A stretch of 64,000 nucleotides of DNA from Aurantiochytrium sp. KH105 (lineage: Eukaryota > Sar > Bigyra > Thraustochytrida > Thraustochytriidae): positions 558,001 to 622,000 of the forward strand of contig BGKB01000028.1 of assembly GCA_003116975.1 (NCBI GenBank), given 5' to 3'. This document shows, piece by piece, positions 9,287-18,598 of this stretch. The notes beneath the pieces are model-generated. The model was not told where the DNA came from. It searched no databases and saw only the letters and a program-made list of their open reading frames with translations. The position numbers were made by a program, and so were the translations under genes. Numbering within the stretch: position 1 is the first letter of the stretch; every line of letters begins with the position of its first letter.

Positions 9287-12064
9287 ATGGAGGGCGCGGA
9301 GACCGCGAGCGAGGAGGCGACCTGGCGCGTGCGCGCCAGCCACGATGGCGTGTACACGGGCGGCAAGCTGACCTTCTCGCCGGATGGCGTCTGGTTCGCC
9401 AGCATGTACGAGAACAACGTCTCGTGCGTAGAGGCCGCCACCGGCCGCCTCCTCTTCCGGGTGCAGCGCGAACCGGACACCGAGGAAGAAGCAGAGCTCG
9501 CCGAGAGGTTCACCACATTCTGTCTCCACCCAGACGGCCAGGAAATCGTCACGGCGAGCGACAACCAGCTCATTCGCTGCTGGAGCCTGCGCGAACCCCT
9601 CGAGGAGGCCCTCGGCGCCGTCAAGGCCAGCATTGGCGGGGAACAATACCAAGGCGAGAATGCAGGCGCACAAGTCTCCAAAAGACACGCCTTTGCTCTG
9701 GCCAAGTCCTCGCGTCCGGAAATGCTCAAATCATGGAAGGGTCATCTTGGTCCCATCACCTGTGCCGACTTCCACGCCCAAGGCGACCTGTTCGCGACGG
9801 GTAGTAGCGACCGCACCGTCAAGGTCTGGAGCATGTCTGGCGGCTACTGCACGCACAACTTTAGGGCACATAGCGCCGTCATTACTTTTGTAGGCTTTCA
9901 TCCTCGTGGGGCCGACCTGCGCCTCGCCTCCGGCGACAGCTCGGGCGTGGCTCACGTATGGGACCTCATGGCCCAGACTGATGCCTCCGAAAGCGAAGGC
10001 GCACATCTCGCTCTCAATAATCACTTTAGCGCCATCAGCACTGTGCGCTTCTCGGCCGATGGACGCTTTGTCTTCACGGCAAGTCGTGATAAAGTCCTTT
10101 GCGTATGGAACAAGGCGGGCAAGCTCGTGAAAAGTCTCGCGGTTCTCGAACCAATCGAAGGTATGGTCGTAGTTCCGATCGATGCCACGAGCATGGCAAC
10201 CATTGCCAACGACGACGGCGTCGCATCTGCTCTTGCAAACGGCAAAAAAAAATCCAAGGCCGGCAAACATCGCGCCACGCGACAGACTGTACGTTACGCC
10301 ATTGCCATTGCCGGTAGCAAAGGTATCGTTCGCTTGTACTGCTTCACGCCTGCACAAGAGGGAAAAGAAGCATCGCTTACGATGTTCGCAACCGAAGGTC
10401 ATGTATCGGTACCAAACGGCCTCACGGGCCTCTTTCTCCGTCGTAGCGCGGACGCCCTCGATTTGGTGGCCACCACCTTTGACAATCTCATCGTCTACCT
10501 AGACCCCAAGACCTTGCAGCGCGGCCGCCAACTCATTGGATTCAACGATGAAATCCTTGATCTCAAAGTTTTGCCCGGCCGCCGCGTGGTCATGGCCACC
10601 AACGCGGACTACGCCGCCTTGGTTAGTCTCGATACCTTTGACAGCATGCTGCTCACAGGCCACAAGGCCGCCGTGCTCTCCGTCGACGTCTCCCCGGCCC
10701 ATGGCTACGTTGTGACGGGCTCCAAAGACAACTCGATTCGTGTCTTTAGCGCACGAACGGGTACCTGCATTGCTGTTGGCGAGGGACACACGGAAGCTGT
10801 GGCTTCTGTTCGCTTCCTGCAGCTCGACGAGCAAGTCTTGGCGCGCCTTGAGGACCAGGAGAAGGATGCTCTTCCTCAGGCCACCGCCAAGCGCCAGCGC
10901 CCCTCGGATGCCGCAGATGCCGGCATGCACAAGCTTTCGCCCCCCGTCATTGTCTCTGGCGGCGCGGACAAGAGTCTCAAACTCTGGGCAATGGAGACGC
11001 GCCGACTGGCGCAGGCACTCGTCTGTAAGCATACCGAGATTGCCCACGACAAGGCCATCAACGCTCTCGCGACGAGCCCCAATAAGGCTCTCGTGGCCAC
11101 AGGTTCTCAGGATCGTCTCATTAAACTCTGGAATGTCGACGACTTTGGCTTGCGCGCCACTCTGCGCGGCCATAAACGTGGCATTTGGGACCTAGCCTTT
11201 TCTCCCGTGGAGCGATGTCTCGCGTCTGCTTCAGCCGACAAGACGATTCGCATTTGGAGCATTGGCGAAATGGCCTGTCTTTCCGTCCTCGAAGGCCACG
11301 CTACCTCGGTTCTTCGCGTTCAGTACCTGGCCGGCGGCCAGCACCTCGCGTCTGCGGCATCCAATGGCGTGCTCAAGGTATGGGCCTTGCGCAAGGGAGA
11401 GTGCACGGGAACCATGGAACATCACGACGACAAAGTTTGGGCTCTTACGGCTCTTTCTCCCGAAGACAGCGCCGCCATCAAGGACAACGACGCCGCCAGC
11501 GTCGTCGCGGACGATACACGCCCCCCGCAAACCTCCGAGCTTGTGTCGGGTGGTTCCGATTCCCGCCTTGTCCTTTGGCAGGATTTCTCTGAGCAATTGG
11601 CTAAGGAGTCTCTTGCTCGCGACGAAGAAAAGCTTCTCAAGGAGCAAGAACTCTTTGCGAGCTTGCGAAGCAGAGACTATCTCCGCGCTGCCTTGCGTGC
11701 GCTCGAGTTGAATCGTCCACACCAGCTCAGAACCACCTTGGAAACGATGCTCACCACGGCCAAGTCAAACGAGGACCCCATGTCTGTGGCAAGCTTTGTC
11801 CGAACGCTTACTCGCCCGCAGCTTTTCAAGTGCTGGGAGCTTGCCCGCGATTGGAATATGTACGCGCGCAACGCGACGGTGGCGCATGCTTTGCTCAAAG
11901 CCCTTCTCGCCGTCGAGATCCCTCTCGCCTCGAGCGCCAAGGCGCAGGCCATTCTTGACCCAACGCTCGCCTACAGCGAACGTCACTTCCAGCGTCTCGA
12001 CCGTCTGGCCAAGGACTCGTACCTGCTTGATCACGCGCTCTCTTGTATGGATCATCTCGACTGA
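9287..12064 (+). CDS. U3 snoRNP / SSU-processome WD40 protein UTP13 (TBL3)
   Basis: Predicted 925-aa nucleolar protein of the UTP-B subcomplex, which acts with U3 snoRNA in early 18S pre-rRNA processing. At least ten WD40 blades are visible, for example SSDRTVKVWS (about residue 175), GSKDNSIRVF, SQDRLIKLWN (about 608) and SADKTIRIWS (about 648), consistent with the tandem double propeller of this family. After the propellers comes the family's helical C-terminal domain (about residues 780-920: ELFASLRSRDYLRAALRAL, then FVRTLTRPQLFKCWELARDW), which separates UTP13 from generic WD40 proteins. Length is close to yeast and animal homologues with modest insertions. The start ATG at 9287 is the first in frame just before the first blade. 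It is a single exon. Paralogue confusion with PWP2 is possible but unlikely given the C-terminal domain. Confidence 0.93.
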   Translation: MEGAETASEEATWRVRASHDGVYTGGKLTFSPDGVWFASMYENNVSCVEAATGRLLFRVQREPDTEEEAELAERFTTFCLHPDGQEIVTASDNQLIRCWSLREPLEEALGAVKASIGGEQYQGENAGAQVSKRHAFALAKSSRPEMLKSWKGHLGPITCADFHAQGDLFATGSSDRTVKVWSMSGGYCTHNFRAHSAVITFVGFHPRGADLRLASGDSSGVAHVWDLMAQTDASESEGAHLALNNHFSAISTVRFSADGRFVFTASRDKVLCVWNKAGKLVKSLAVLEPIEGMVVVPIDATSMATIANDDGVASALANGKKKSKAGKHRATRQTVRYAIAIAGSKGIVRLYCFTPAQEGKEASLTMFATEGHVSVPNGLTGLFLRRSADALDLVATTFDNLIVYLDPKTLQRGRQLIGFNDEILDLKVLPGRRVVMATNADYAALVSLDTFDSMLLTGHKAAVLSVDVSPAHGYVVTGSKDNSIRVFSARTGTCIAVGEGHTEAVASVRFLQLDEQVLARLEDQEKDALPQATAKRQRPSDAADAGMHKLSPPVIVSGGADKSLKLWAMETRRLAQALVCKHTEIAHDKAINALATSPNKALVATGSQDRLIKLWNVDDFGLRATLRGHKRGIWDLAFSPVERCLASASADKTIRIWSIGEMACLSVLEGHATSVLRVQYLAGGQHLASAASNGVLKVWALRKGECTGTMEHHDDKVWALTALSPEDSAAIKDNDAASVVADDTRPPQTSELVSGGSDSRLVLWQDFSEQLAKESLARDEEKLLKEQELFASLRSRDYLRAALRALELNRPHQLRTTLETMLTTAKSNEDPMSVASFVRTLTRPQLFKCWELARDWNMYARNATVAHALLKALLAVEIPLASSAKAQAILDPTLAYSERHFQRLDRLAKDSYLLDHALSCMDHLD

Positions 12065-12411
12065 GCGTTCGCAAAAGCTTCAAGTTGGCAGACAATGATA
12101 GCATTTTATGTAGATTGGAAAATTGCAAGACGCGCGAAACTTTTGCTTTGATAGAGACGGAAAGTCTTTCTTTCCTTTGGACGCTGCAAGTGACCCTTTT
12201 TTCTTCTCTCCGGCACCTCGGGAGTTGGCTTATCCGTAAACTCCTTGCCCACAGACTTATGCGCTTGCACGCGGCTGGGCCCAAGTAGTGACGGGGATAT
12301 CTCGCGAGGTGTGTTACAGAATTGGCGCTTTTACGATAGGATCACGACTGTCACGGTGAGGGTCAACTTTCTTTTTCTTCCTTTTACCATTTGATTCTCT
12401 CATTCTCTTTT
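12065..12411. other. convergent 3' spacer
   Basis: 347 bp between the 3' ends of UTP13 (plus) and the polyglutamine protein (minus). It has T-rich and A-rich stretches that could hold both polyadenylation regions. No gene is seen. Confidence 0.5.
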
Positions 12412-13440
12412 TTACAATTGCAATGCCGTCGTAGGCTCCAGATCCTCATACTGGCGAAAGTCGGTGGAATCGTCGTCGTCGTCATCGAGCTCACCATAAT
12501 TGTCTTGACCATCGTCCTCATCGTATCCATACACATTACCGTCACCTTTCTCGCAGCCAAGAGCATTTGAGGGATGCTCCTGGTGATATACTGCTTCTAC
12601 CTCATGCGCATAGTCTTCAAACTGCTCGCTGTGACCTGATAATCGGCTTCCAGGAGCCGCACCACTGCCATAGTCTGCTTCGTACTCGCGTATTCCCGGC
12701 GCGCCCTCGCGTCGGTAGACGAGCTCATTGTAATGAACTTGTTCCGCAGATGCTTCTTGTAAGCTTTGCAAACGGCGATCCTCCTCGTACGAGTCATAAT
12801 GCTCGAGGACGGGGCCAGGATAGTAAAAAGAAGAAGGCCCATTCGCTTGGGCAGTCACGCTGTCTGCATCATCAGGTATTGCGGTTCCCGCACCTGCATT
12901 GGTGAAAAATTGTTGCATGTACGCCACTTGGCCCCGTAGCGTGTGGTTGTCTGCCTCAAGGGACATGGCATACTCTTGTAGAACGTCGAACTGGGCATGC
13001 TGCCCCGCAATTTCTTGCTTGAGATACGAAAAATTTGCTCGAAGTTTCATGAGAGCGACTTTGAGTCGCTCGTTTTGCATTTCCAGGTTCTTCATACGCT
13101 CGCTTTGGGCGGCCTCAATAGCTTCGGCTTGTGACTGCTGCGCGTAAGCAAGCTCCCGAATCCGCACGGCGTCAAAGAGCTCCTCGACCGGTGATGCGCC
13201 TCTTGCTCGCGACACGGCAGCCTTCGCGTTCGCGATTGCTTCTGCGTCGAGCTCAGCATCATCGTCCGTCTGACTCTCTGACTCACGAAGCCTCGCGTTG
13301 GCCATGTTGGCTGGTCCTGCGTATCCGGGGAGAATAGCTTTGGCCCATGAGTGTTGCATGCCCACGAACGAATACGGAAAACCTCCGCTCGAGGGAAGTG
13401 CTTGAGCATACGGCTGCTGCTGCTGCTGCTGGTGGTGGTA

Positions 13441-13489
<49 letters not shown>

Positions 13490-13523
13490 ATAGAGCCTGA
13501 AAATAGTTGTTGTTGCTGCTGTC

Positions 13524-13570
<47 letters not shown>

Positions 13571-13719
13571 ATCTGTAGCGGCTGTTGACCGAGACCGTAA
13601 GGCCCCTGCAGAGGCGAGACAGTATCCGGGGGCGCAAAGTGACCTGATAATCCTGACGTGTTTTGCCCGATCAAGCTCTCTGCATGAGCGGTCGACGCTG
13701 CGCCAGAGCCGGGCTGCAT
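12412..13719 (-). CDS. polyglutamine coiled-coil protein, unknown function
   Basis: 435 aa, single exon as read. The N-terminal third has two long glutamine tracts encoded largely by CAG (complement CTG runs at about 13443-13490 and 13530-13570) with a short His/Gln stretch between them. A charged helical region follows (about residues 165-285) with heptad-like spacing (SERMKNLEMQNERLKVALMK, LEADNHTLRGQVAYMQQ), predicted to form a coiled coil. The tail is strongly acidic, with an Asp run near its end and C-terminus TTALQL. No catalytic or DNA-binding signature is evident. The helix could be the zipper half of a transcription regulator, but I see no basic region directly before it. The start is the first in-frame ATG. 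An upstream exon is possible. Confidence 0.7.
13443..13572. repeat. CAG/CTG trinucleotide tracts
   Basis: Two near-pure CTG (plus strand) tracts separated by about 40 bases, lying in frame inside the minus-strand gene, where they encode polyglutamine. Both are long uninterrupted runs and therefore candidates for length polymorphism. Confidence 0.9.
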
Positions 13720-14587
13720 TGCACTTTCGCGTCTTCAATGTGAGCTGCAAGGTCTTGCCCCTTGCGCCGGCCCCGCGAGTCTCGGCGCTGGCCTGCGACC
13801 CTGAAAGCGATCACTCAAAGCGAGCTCGAGAGACTCTGCTGCGCCGAGTCGAAACTCGCCGCGACACGTCGTGACCGAGTTTTTGCGCCGCACCAGCGCC
13901 ACAATACCTTGAGCCACGTCGCGCCGCGCCGCGCGCGCCGCGCCGCGCTGCGCCGCGCTGCGCCGCGCAACCGTACGAGCTTCGTGCTTTGCCTGCTCGT
14001 CGAAGAAAGATGAAAATTTGCTCGCTTGCAAGTTGTCGCGACCACCACCTTTTTTGCGACTTTTTTTGCGATTGGTTGCATGAAAAGAGACTGTCTTCAC
14101 CGAGGACTTCCAAACGCAGGGCCTGCGTGCGCCGGGCTGCAAGTGGCTGCAAGAATAGGGTCTGAAAGACCTGTCAGCCATGAAAGCATAGGAACTTTGT
14201 CACACAACGTTAACTCTGGCGAGCTGTTGCTGTTTTCATTAATGTTTCTATCTTCCAGCAGAGCAAGTTTGCAGGTGACGAACATACGCCGGCGGACGAA
14301 CCAAGATCAATTGAGTGCTCGTCGTCTCAACGCAACCAAGTCCACGCACTTTACAGAAGAGAGAAAGAAGATAAGAGACCGCTTTGAATTTGGCATTCGC
14401 ATGAACAGAGACAATAGCGAAATCCGCATGGGATTCTTCTCCACTTTGAAAAGCTTTGCGGCTCTTCTTGATGTAAACTTAGTCTCAGCCGACCCAGCTA
14501 CCGTGGTGCCTAGTCTCGCACGCTTCTCGGGTCGATCGTCCGCACGAGACACTGCTTTTGCTCCAAGGCCCAGAACTTGCTTAGACC
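13720..14587. other. spacer between polyQ gene and coiled-coil pair
   Basis: About 870 bp, a divergent promoter region for the polyQ gene (minus) and the first coiled-coil gene (plus). It has a GCGCC/GCTGC-rich run at about 13918-13970. An open frame at 14026-14595 (189 aa) shows no family features, and I do not call it. Confidence 0.45.
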
Positions 14588-14614
14588 TAGCCTAGTCAAA
14601 ACCTAGGCCAAACT
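14588..14614 (+). repeat. copy 1 of conserved block at duplication boundary
   Basis: The block TAGCCTAGTCAAAACCTAGG plus seven more bases is repeated with few changes at 16310-16336 ahead of the second paralogue. It contains the palindrome CCTAGG. It marks the left edge of the tandem duplication visible to me and may be a shared promoter element. Confidence 0.7.
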
Positions 14615-14852
14615 TGTGTCACGAAATGGCGGCGCGGTGTGTGCGGACGCTCCCAGCACGCTCTCAAAATTCGTGTCATGGGCGGGAGCGGGGCGCGGCG
14701 CGCGCAGGAGGAGGCGGCGGCGGCGGCCGGATGCGCAGCAAAACCGGCCAGCAAACCCGCAACCCGAGGCGAGCCCAAGTCTGTTCACGTGCGCGCACGA
14801 CAACCGACGAAGCCGGAGAAGAGAGACGAAGACCAAGCTCACCAGCTGCAAC

Positions 14853-16088
14853 ATGGAGCATCAGCAAGGAAAGGTCAAGCGTGAACGCGAAAACGCATCG
14901 GCGGGAGACCAAGACATCCAAATGCCGGAAGGGATCGTACACGGAAATCAGCTGCTGTCGAACAGCAACGACGTTGGCGACGGCGCCGACAGCAATGCGT
15001 CAAAGCGCATGAGATTTGAGGTCCCTGGCGCGGATTCTGACAGCGACTACGACGACCGCAATGATGCCTACCACGATGGTCTCAGGCGCGGCTTCAAGGA
15101 CGAGTCGCATTCAAAAGGGCACGAGCATCGTAATCTTGACGACCGCAACACTCATGCCGAGGCCAACAGCGACAATCATACCAGATTTGGGGATGGCGAG
15201 CAAGAAGAAAAAGACGGCGAAGGAAAGAGACCGCGTCGCGAAGCTAAGGAAAAAGGCGAGGAGAGTCGCCGGAATATGCTACGAGCCGAACCGTGTGGTG
15301 CGGAAGATCAAGATGAAGAACTCGACGTGTCGCATAGACGGGTCGACTCCACCGTGGAGACGCCGGGGATCATCGTCGCAGAGAACGCGGAGGATCTCGC
15401 GAGGAAAGTCTGGGCGTTTAGGCCCGATGCCGAGTCCGTTGATGCAAAGTTCGTGCATCGCAACAGCAGATGGAGTTTTCGAATCGTGGACGAGCCAGGG
15501 CGGGACATTCGCCTAAAACACCCGAACGCGCGGTTCATGGAAAACCTCAAGACTCTAGCTGATGGTACACAGGACATTGAGCAAGCGTGGAACAAAGCGC
15601 TCTTAGAGAGAAAGAACGGTTTCCGCGTGGAAGTGCACAGGACGGGGGCGACGGAGAAAGAAGACGAGATCAAGTTTACAATGTTTTTTCCAACCGAGGC
15701 TCCCTCGCGTGCTAGCATCCCGGCGACGCCTATTGATACCAGCGTCGACGACTGCGAGGGACATGCGGGTTGCGCGATTTCCCCCGTCTCTTCAACGTCA
15801 ACTTCCGTTGAGCCGACTGCTTCGCACGCATCGCTCTCGCCCGCCGCCAAAGGGGGTCCAGAAAATCAAGAAAAGATGCGCCAGAGAGACTTTATCGATT
15901 CCCTGATGGAGATGTGCCAGAACAGCAAGAAGTGGATCGACCAAGAAGAAGAACACGAGAATCTCAAGAATAAATGCGAGCTTTTCGAAAGTCGCTGCAA
16001 AGAGTTGGAAGGCGAGATCAAGTCGCTGAAGAAAGAGCTCGAGGAAAAGGACACCAAGCTTAAAATCATCCAAAATGCCTCGCGGTAG
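14853..16088 (+). CDS. lineage-specific coiled-coil protein, paralogue 1
   Basis: 411 aa of unknown function, paralogous to the next gene. Both begin MEHQ, then a highly charged low-complexity region with KRKGEESRRNMLQAEP-like sequence (here AKEKGEESRRNMLRAEPC). A conserved central domain follows, with FRPDAESVDAKFVHRNSRW and, further on, AWNKALLERKNGFRVEVH. Next comes a linker with SPVSSTSTSVEPTASHASLS, and last a C-terminal coiled coil (about residues 345-405, ENLKNKCELFESRCKELEGE). The frame is open up to an ATG at 14616, but I choose 14853 because the two copies line up from MEHQ and the DNA before it is conserved as DNA. The basic, charged composition suggests a nuclear protein, but I cannot assign a role. 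Confidence 0.72.
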   Translation: MEHQQGKVKRERENASAGDQDIQMPEGIVHGNQLLSNSNDVGDGADSNASKRMRFEVPGADSDSDYDDRNDAYHDGLRRGFKDESHSKGHEHRNLDDRNTHAEANSDNHTRFGDGEQEEKDGEGKRPRREAKEKGEESRRNMLRAEPCGAEDQDEELDVSHRRVDSTVETPGIIVAENAEDLARKVWAFRPDAESVDAKFVHRNSRWSFRIVDEPGRDIRLKHPNARFMENLKTLADGTQDIEQAWNKALLERKNGFRVEVHRTGATEKEDEIKFTMFFPTEAPSRASIPATPIDTSVDDCEGHAGCAISPVSSTSTSVEPTASHASLSPAAKGGPENQEKMRQRDFIDSLMEMCQNSKKWIDQEEEHENLKNKCELFESRCKELEGEIKSLKKELEEKDTKLKIIQNASR

Positions 16089-16123
16089 AAACACGTGTAA
16101 GGTTTCAAATGCCAGAGCCACCA

Positions 16124-16155
<32 letters not shown>

Positions 16156-16762
16156 TCCAATCCTTTTCCATCATATCTTTTTGTGAGTTTGCAGCTCCTT
16201 TATTCTCTTGCCAAGACCGTATGCGCTCGCTTGCACATGCATCGATCCATCTTGTTTTCTCGTCGAGAAAAAAAAAAAAAACTCTTTCTTTGCACGTCTT
16301 GCATAGGTGTAGCCTAGTTAAATCCTAGGCCAAACTCGTAGGACGAATTCATGTTTTGGTCGCTCGCCGGCGCTCGGAGCGCGCGTGCGAACCTTGATGC
16401 AAAGGAAAACCAGGTTGCGCAAGCTCGTACGCTGCGCCGCAGACGCTACTGCATGCCCCACTCCGTCTCTTGTCTGTCTGCAGACGAGAGCGCTTGTTCT
16501 CAAATTTACACCCAGGTGCGCGCGCCGCTCTCGAGCCGCTCTCGAACTGGTTCACGAGCCGCTCTCGCGGCGCTCTCGAAGCGTGTCACGGGGTGCGAGC
16601 GGGGTGCAGAGCGCGCAGACGGAGGTGATGGGGCGGCCGGTCGCGCAGCAAAACCAGGCGGCAAACTCGAAACACGAAACGAGCCCAAGTCTGTCCACGT
16701 GCGCGCGCGACGACCGACGAAGCCGGAGAAGAGAGACGAAGACCAAGCTCACCAGCCGCAAC
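16089..16762. other. spacer between the coiled-coil paralogues, with duplicated flanks
   Basis: Holds a (TC)n tract (16123-16151), an A15-type run near 16267-16281, the second copy of the CCTAGG-bearing block (16310-16336), and a leader of about 100 bp before the start codon. That leader (16660-16762) matches 14750-14852 almost base for base. The second copy's interval from block to ATG is longer by roughly 190 bp. Confidence 0.65.
16310..16336 (+). repeat. copy 2 of conserved block at duplication boundary
   Basis: Same block as at 14588, here TAGCCTAGTTAAATCCTAGG plus seven bases. It lies 1722 bp downstream of copy 1, which gives the apparent duplication step. Confidence 0.7.
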
Positions 16763-18061
16763 ATGGAGCATCAGCACCAAAAGTACGAGGGCGACCGCGA
16801 AGGCGCCTTGCCGGGAGATCAGGACGCCCGGATGCCAGTGAGACTCGCACGTGGTGAGCAGCAGTCGAACAACAACGACGTTGGCGGCGGCGCCGTCGGC
16901 AGTGTGCGCAAGGGAATTAACCTTGACCTGGAAAGCGATTCCGAGGACGAGGCGGATCCCCAGGAGGAAGGTCGTCAGAATATTGACGACTGCGACATGG
17001 GTGCCCAGGCCAACAATGAAAGGAATATCAGGGCTGAGGATGGCGAGCAAGAAGCGATCGATGGCAACAACAATCGGCCGTCTCGCCAAGCCAAGAGAAA
17101 AGGCGAAGAGAGTCGCCGGAATATGCTACAAGCCGAACCCGGTGCGGAAGATCAAGATGAAGGACATGACGTGCCGCATGGGCAAGTTGACTCCAGCTTG
17201 GGGATGGCCGGGATCATCGACTTCATCGCCGGGTTCTCGGAGGCTTTCATGATGAAAGTCAGGGCTAAAAGGCCCGATGCGGAGTTCGTTGATGCAAGGT
17301 TCGTATGTTACAACGCCCGCCAATGGGGTATTCGAGTTGAGGGTGAGCCAAGCATTAGAAGGGAGGACGTGCGCAACGCAAAGTACAATAACACGGTCTT
17401 CGTTCAAAAGCTTCTGAGTCTTGCTGGTGGAGACTCCAAGATTGAGGAAGCATGGAACGAAGCGCTCTCAGCGAGAGGCAGTACATATCGCGTGGAGGCG
17501 CACAAGACGGATGCGAAGGGGAAACAAAAAGCGGAGATCATATTCAAAATGCTTCTTCGAAACCAGGCCTCGCAGGCAAGCATCACGCTGACACCTCTTA
17601 ATATTGGCGCTGATGAGGGGCATGCGGCTTGTGCGGTGTCCCCCGTTTCCTCGACTCCAACTTCCGTCGAGCCGACCGCTTCCCACGCAGCACTCTCCGT
17701 CGACCCCTCGGATGAGGGGTCAGAAATTCCAGACAAAAGTCTCAAGAGAAGGATCGAAGTTTATTCGGAGAAAGGTAGGGAGCTACTTCAGATCGCCGAG
17801 ACACTTGAAGAACACAGAAATCTCAGAAAGAAATGCAAGCATCTCGAGAAGGACAACGCGTCTCTCAAAAACGACAAAAGCGATCTCGAAAGCCGCTGCA
17901 GACAATTGGAACACGAGAACAAGTCGTTGAAGAAGGATCTCGAGGCGAAAGAAGTCACGATTAGAAACTTTTGTGATGGTCGGAAAAAGAACATTGCGGC
18001 ACAAGTCGCCGAGTTTGAACGTTTAAAGAAGGCCGTAAAGGTACCCATGCCACAGGAGTGA
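16763..18061 (+). CDS. lineage-specific coiled-coil protein, paralogue 2
   Basis: 432 aa, clear tandem paralogue of the 14853-16088 gene. It shares the MEHQ start, a charged region (DLESDSEDEADPQEEG, then AKRKGEESRRNMLQAEPG), a conserved central domain (KRPDAEFVDARFVCYNARQW, later AWNEALSARGSTYRVEAHKT), the SPVSSTPTSVEPTASHAALS linker and a C-terminal coiled coil (KHLEKDNASLKNDKSDLESR). The coil is longer here and ends ERLKKAVKVPMPQE. The central domain has diverged more than the 5' leader and the linker. Function is unknown. Since linker and domain are kept, both copies look like working genes and not decayed ones. Confidence 0.72.
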   Translation: MEHQHQKYEGDREGALPGDQDARMPVRLARGEQQSNNNDVGGGAVGSVRKGINLDLESDSEDEADPQEEGRQNIDDCDMGAQANNERNIRAEDGEQEAIDGNNNRPSRQAKRKGEESRRNMLQAEPGAEDQDEGHDVPHGQVDSSLGMAGIIDFIAGFSEAFMMKVRAKRPDAEFVDARFVCYNARQWGIRVEGEPSIRREDVRNAKYNNTVFVQKLLSLAGGDSKIEEAWNEALSARGSTYRVEAHKTDAKGKQKAEIIFKMLLRNQASQASITLTPLNIGADEGHAACAVSPVSSTPTSVEPTASHAALSVDPSDEGSEIPDKSLKRRIEVYSEKGRELLQIAETLEEHRNLRKKCKHLEKDNASLKNDKSDLESRCRQLEHENKSLKKDLEAKEVTIRNFCDGRKKNIAAQVAEFERLKKAVKVPMPQE

Positions 18062-18598
18062 ATAGGTTTCGAGTCTCGGATACTAGAGGCGCCGCCGTTT
18101 TCCATCTGAAGTTAATCCTTCGAAAAGAAAATAGTTATTTCGTTTGTGCGACTCCCTTGTTTCTTTATCCTCTTGACCAGATCGTGTGCGCTTGCTTGCG
18201 TATGCATGCATACAATCATCTCTTCTTGTTTTCTCGTCTTGAAAAAAGCCTCCACTTTTGCACAAACGCTCTTCTTCTGTCGCTGCTTATCAGCGTGGCC
18301 ATGGCACCGTGTAAGACGAAGAGTCACTTGAAATTGCGTGTCAGTCCCAGTTCGAAGATTTGATTTTACTAAACTTGGCAAAGGAGGGTCCCCGATGTGT
18401 CCCCGCGCACACCTCTTAGAGGTGTGTACTCCTGGCTTCGGCGCGGGAAGGCATTAGCATGTCCAACTTCAATGTCCACTTGCGCAAAGGCAAAGCCAGA
18501 AAGAACCCTTGCGAACTCGTTGCCGACGACGACAGCGGCGACGACAGCGACGACAATCACGTACGAGCTGGAGCTGAGTCGCACGGTGGTGTGAACAA
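18062..18598. other. spacer before the ankyrin gene
   Basis: 537 bp. The first part (about 18160-18270) repeats the 3' flank of paralogue 1 (compare 16190-16290), so the duplication extends past the stop codon. The second part holds an almost perfect palindrome at 18408-18426 and GACGACAGCG-type repeats near 18525-18555. Confidence 0.6.
18408..18426. promoter_or_regulatory. 19-bp palindrome upstream of ankyrin gene
   Basis: CACACCTCT and AGAGGTGTG are exact reverse complements separated by a single T. It lies about 170 bp upstream of the ankyrin gene start. It could be a dimeric transcription-factor site. This is inference from symmetry alone. Confidence 0.35.

Noticed and set aside
14026-14595. 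189-aa frame before the first coiled-coil gene
   Set aside because: No domain, and its end overlaps the duplicated boundary block. It is likely promoter sequence.
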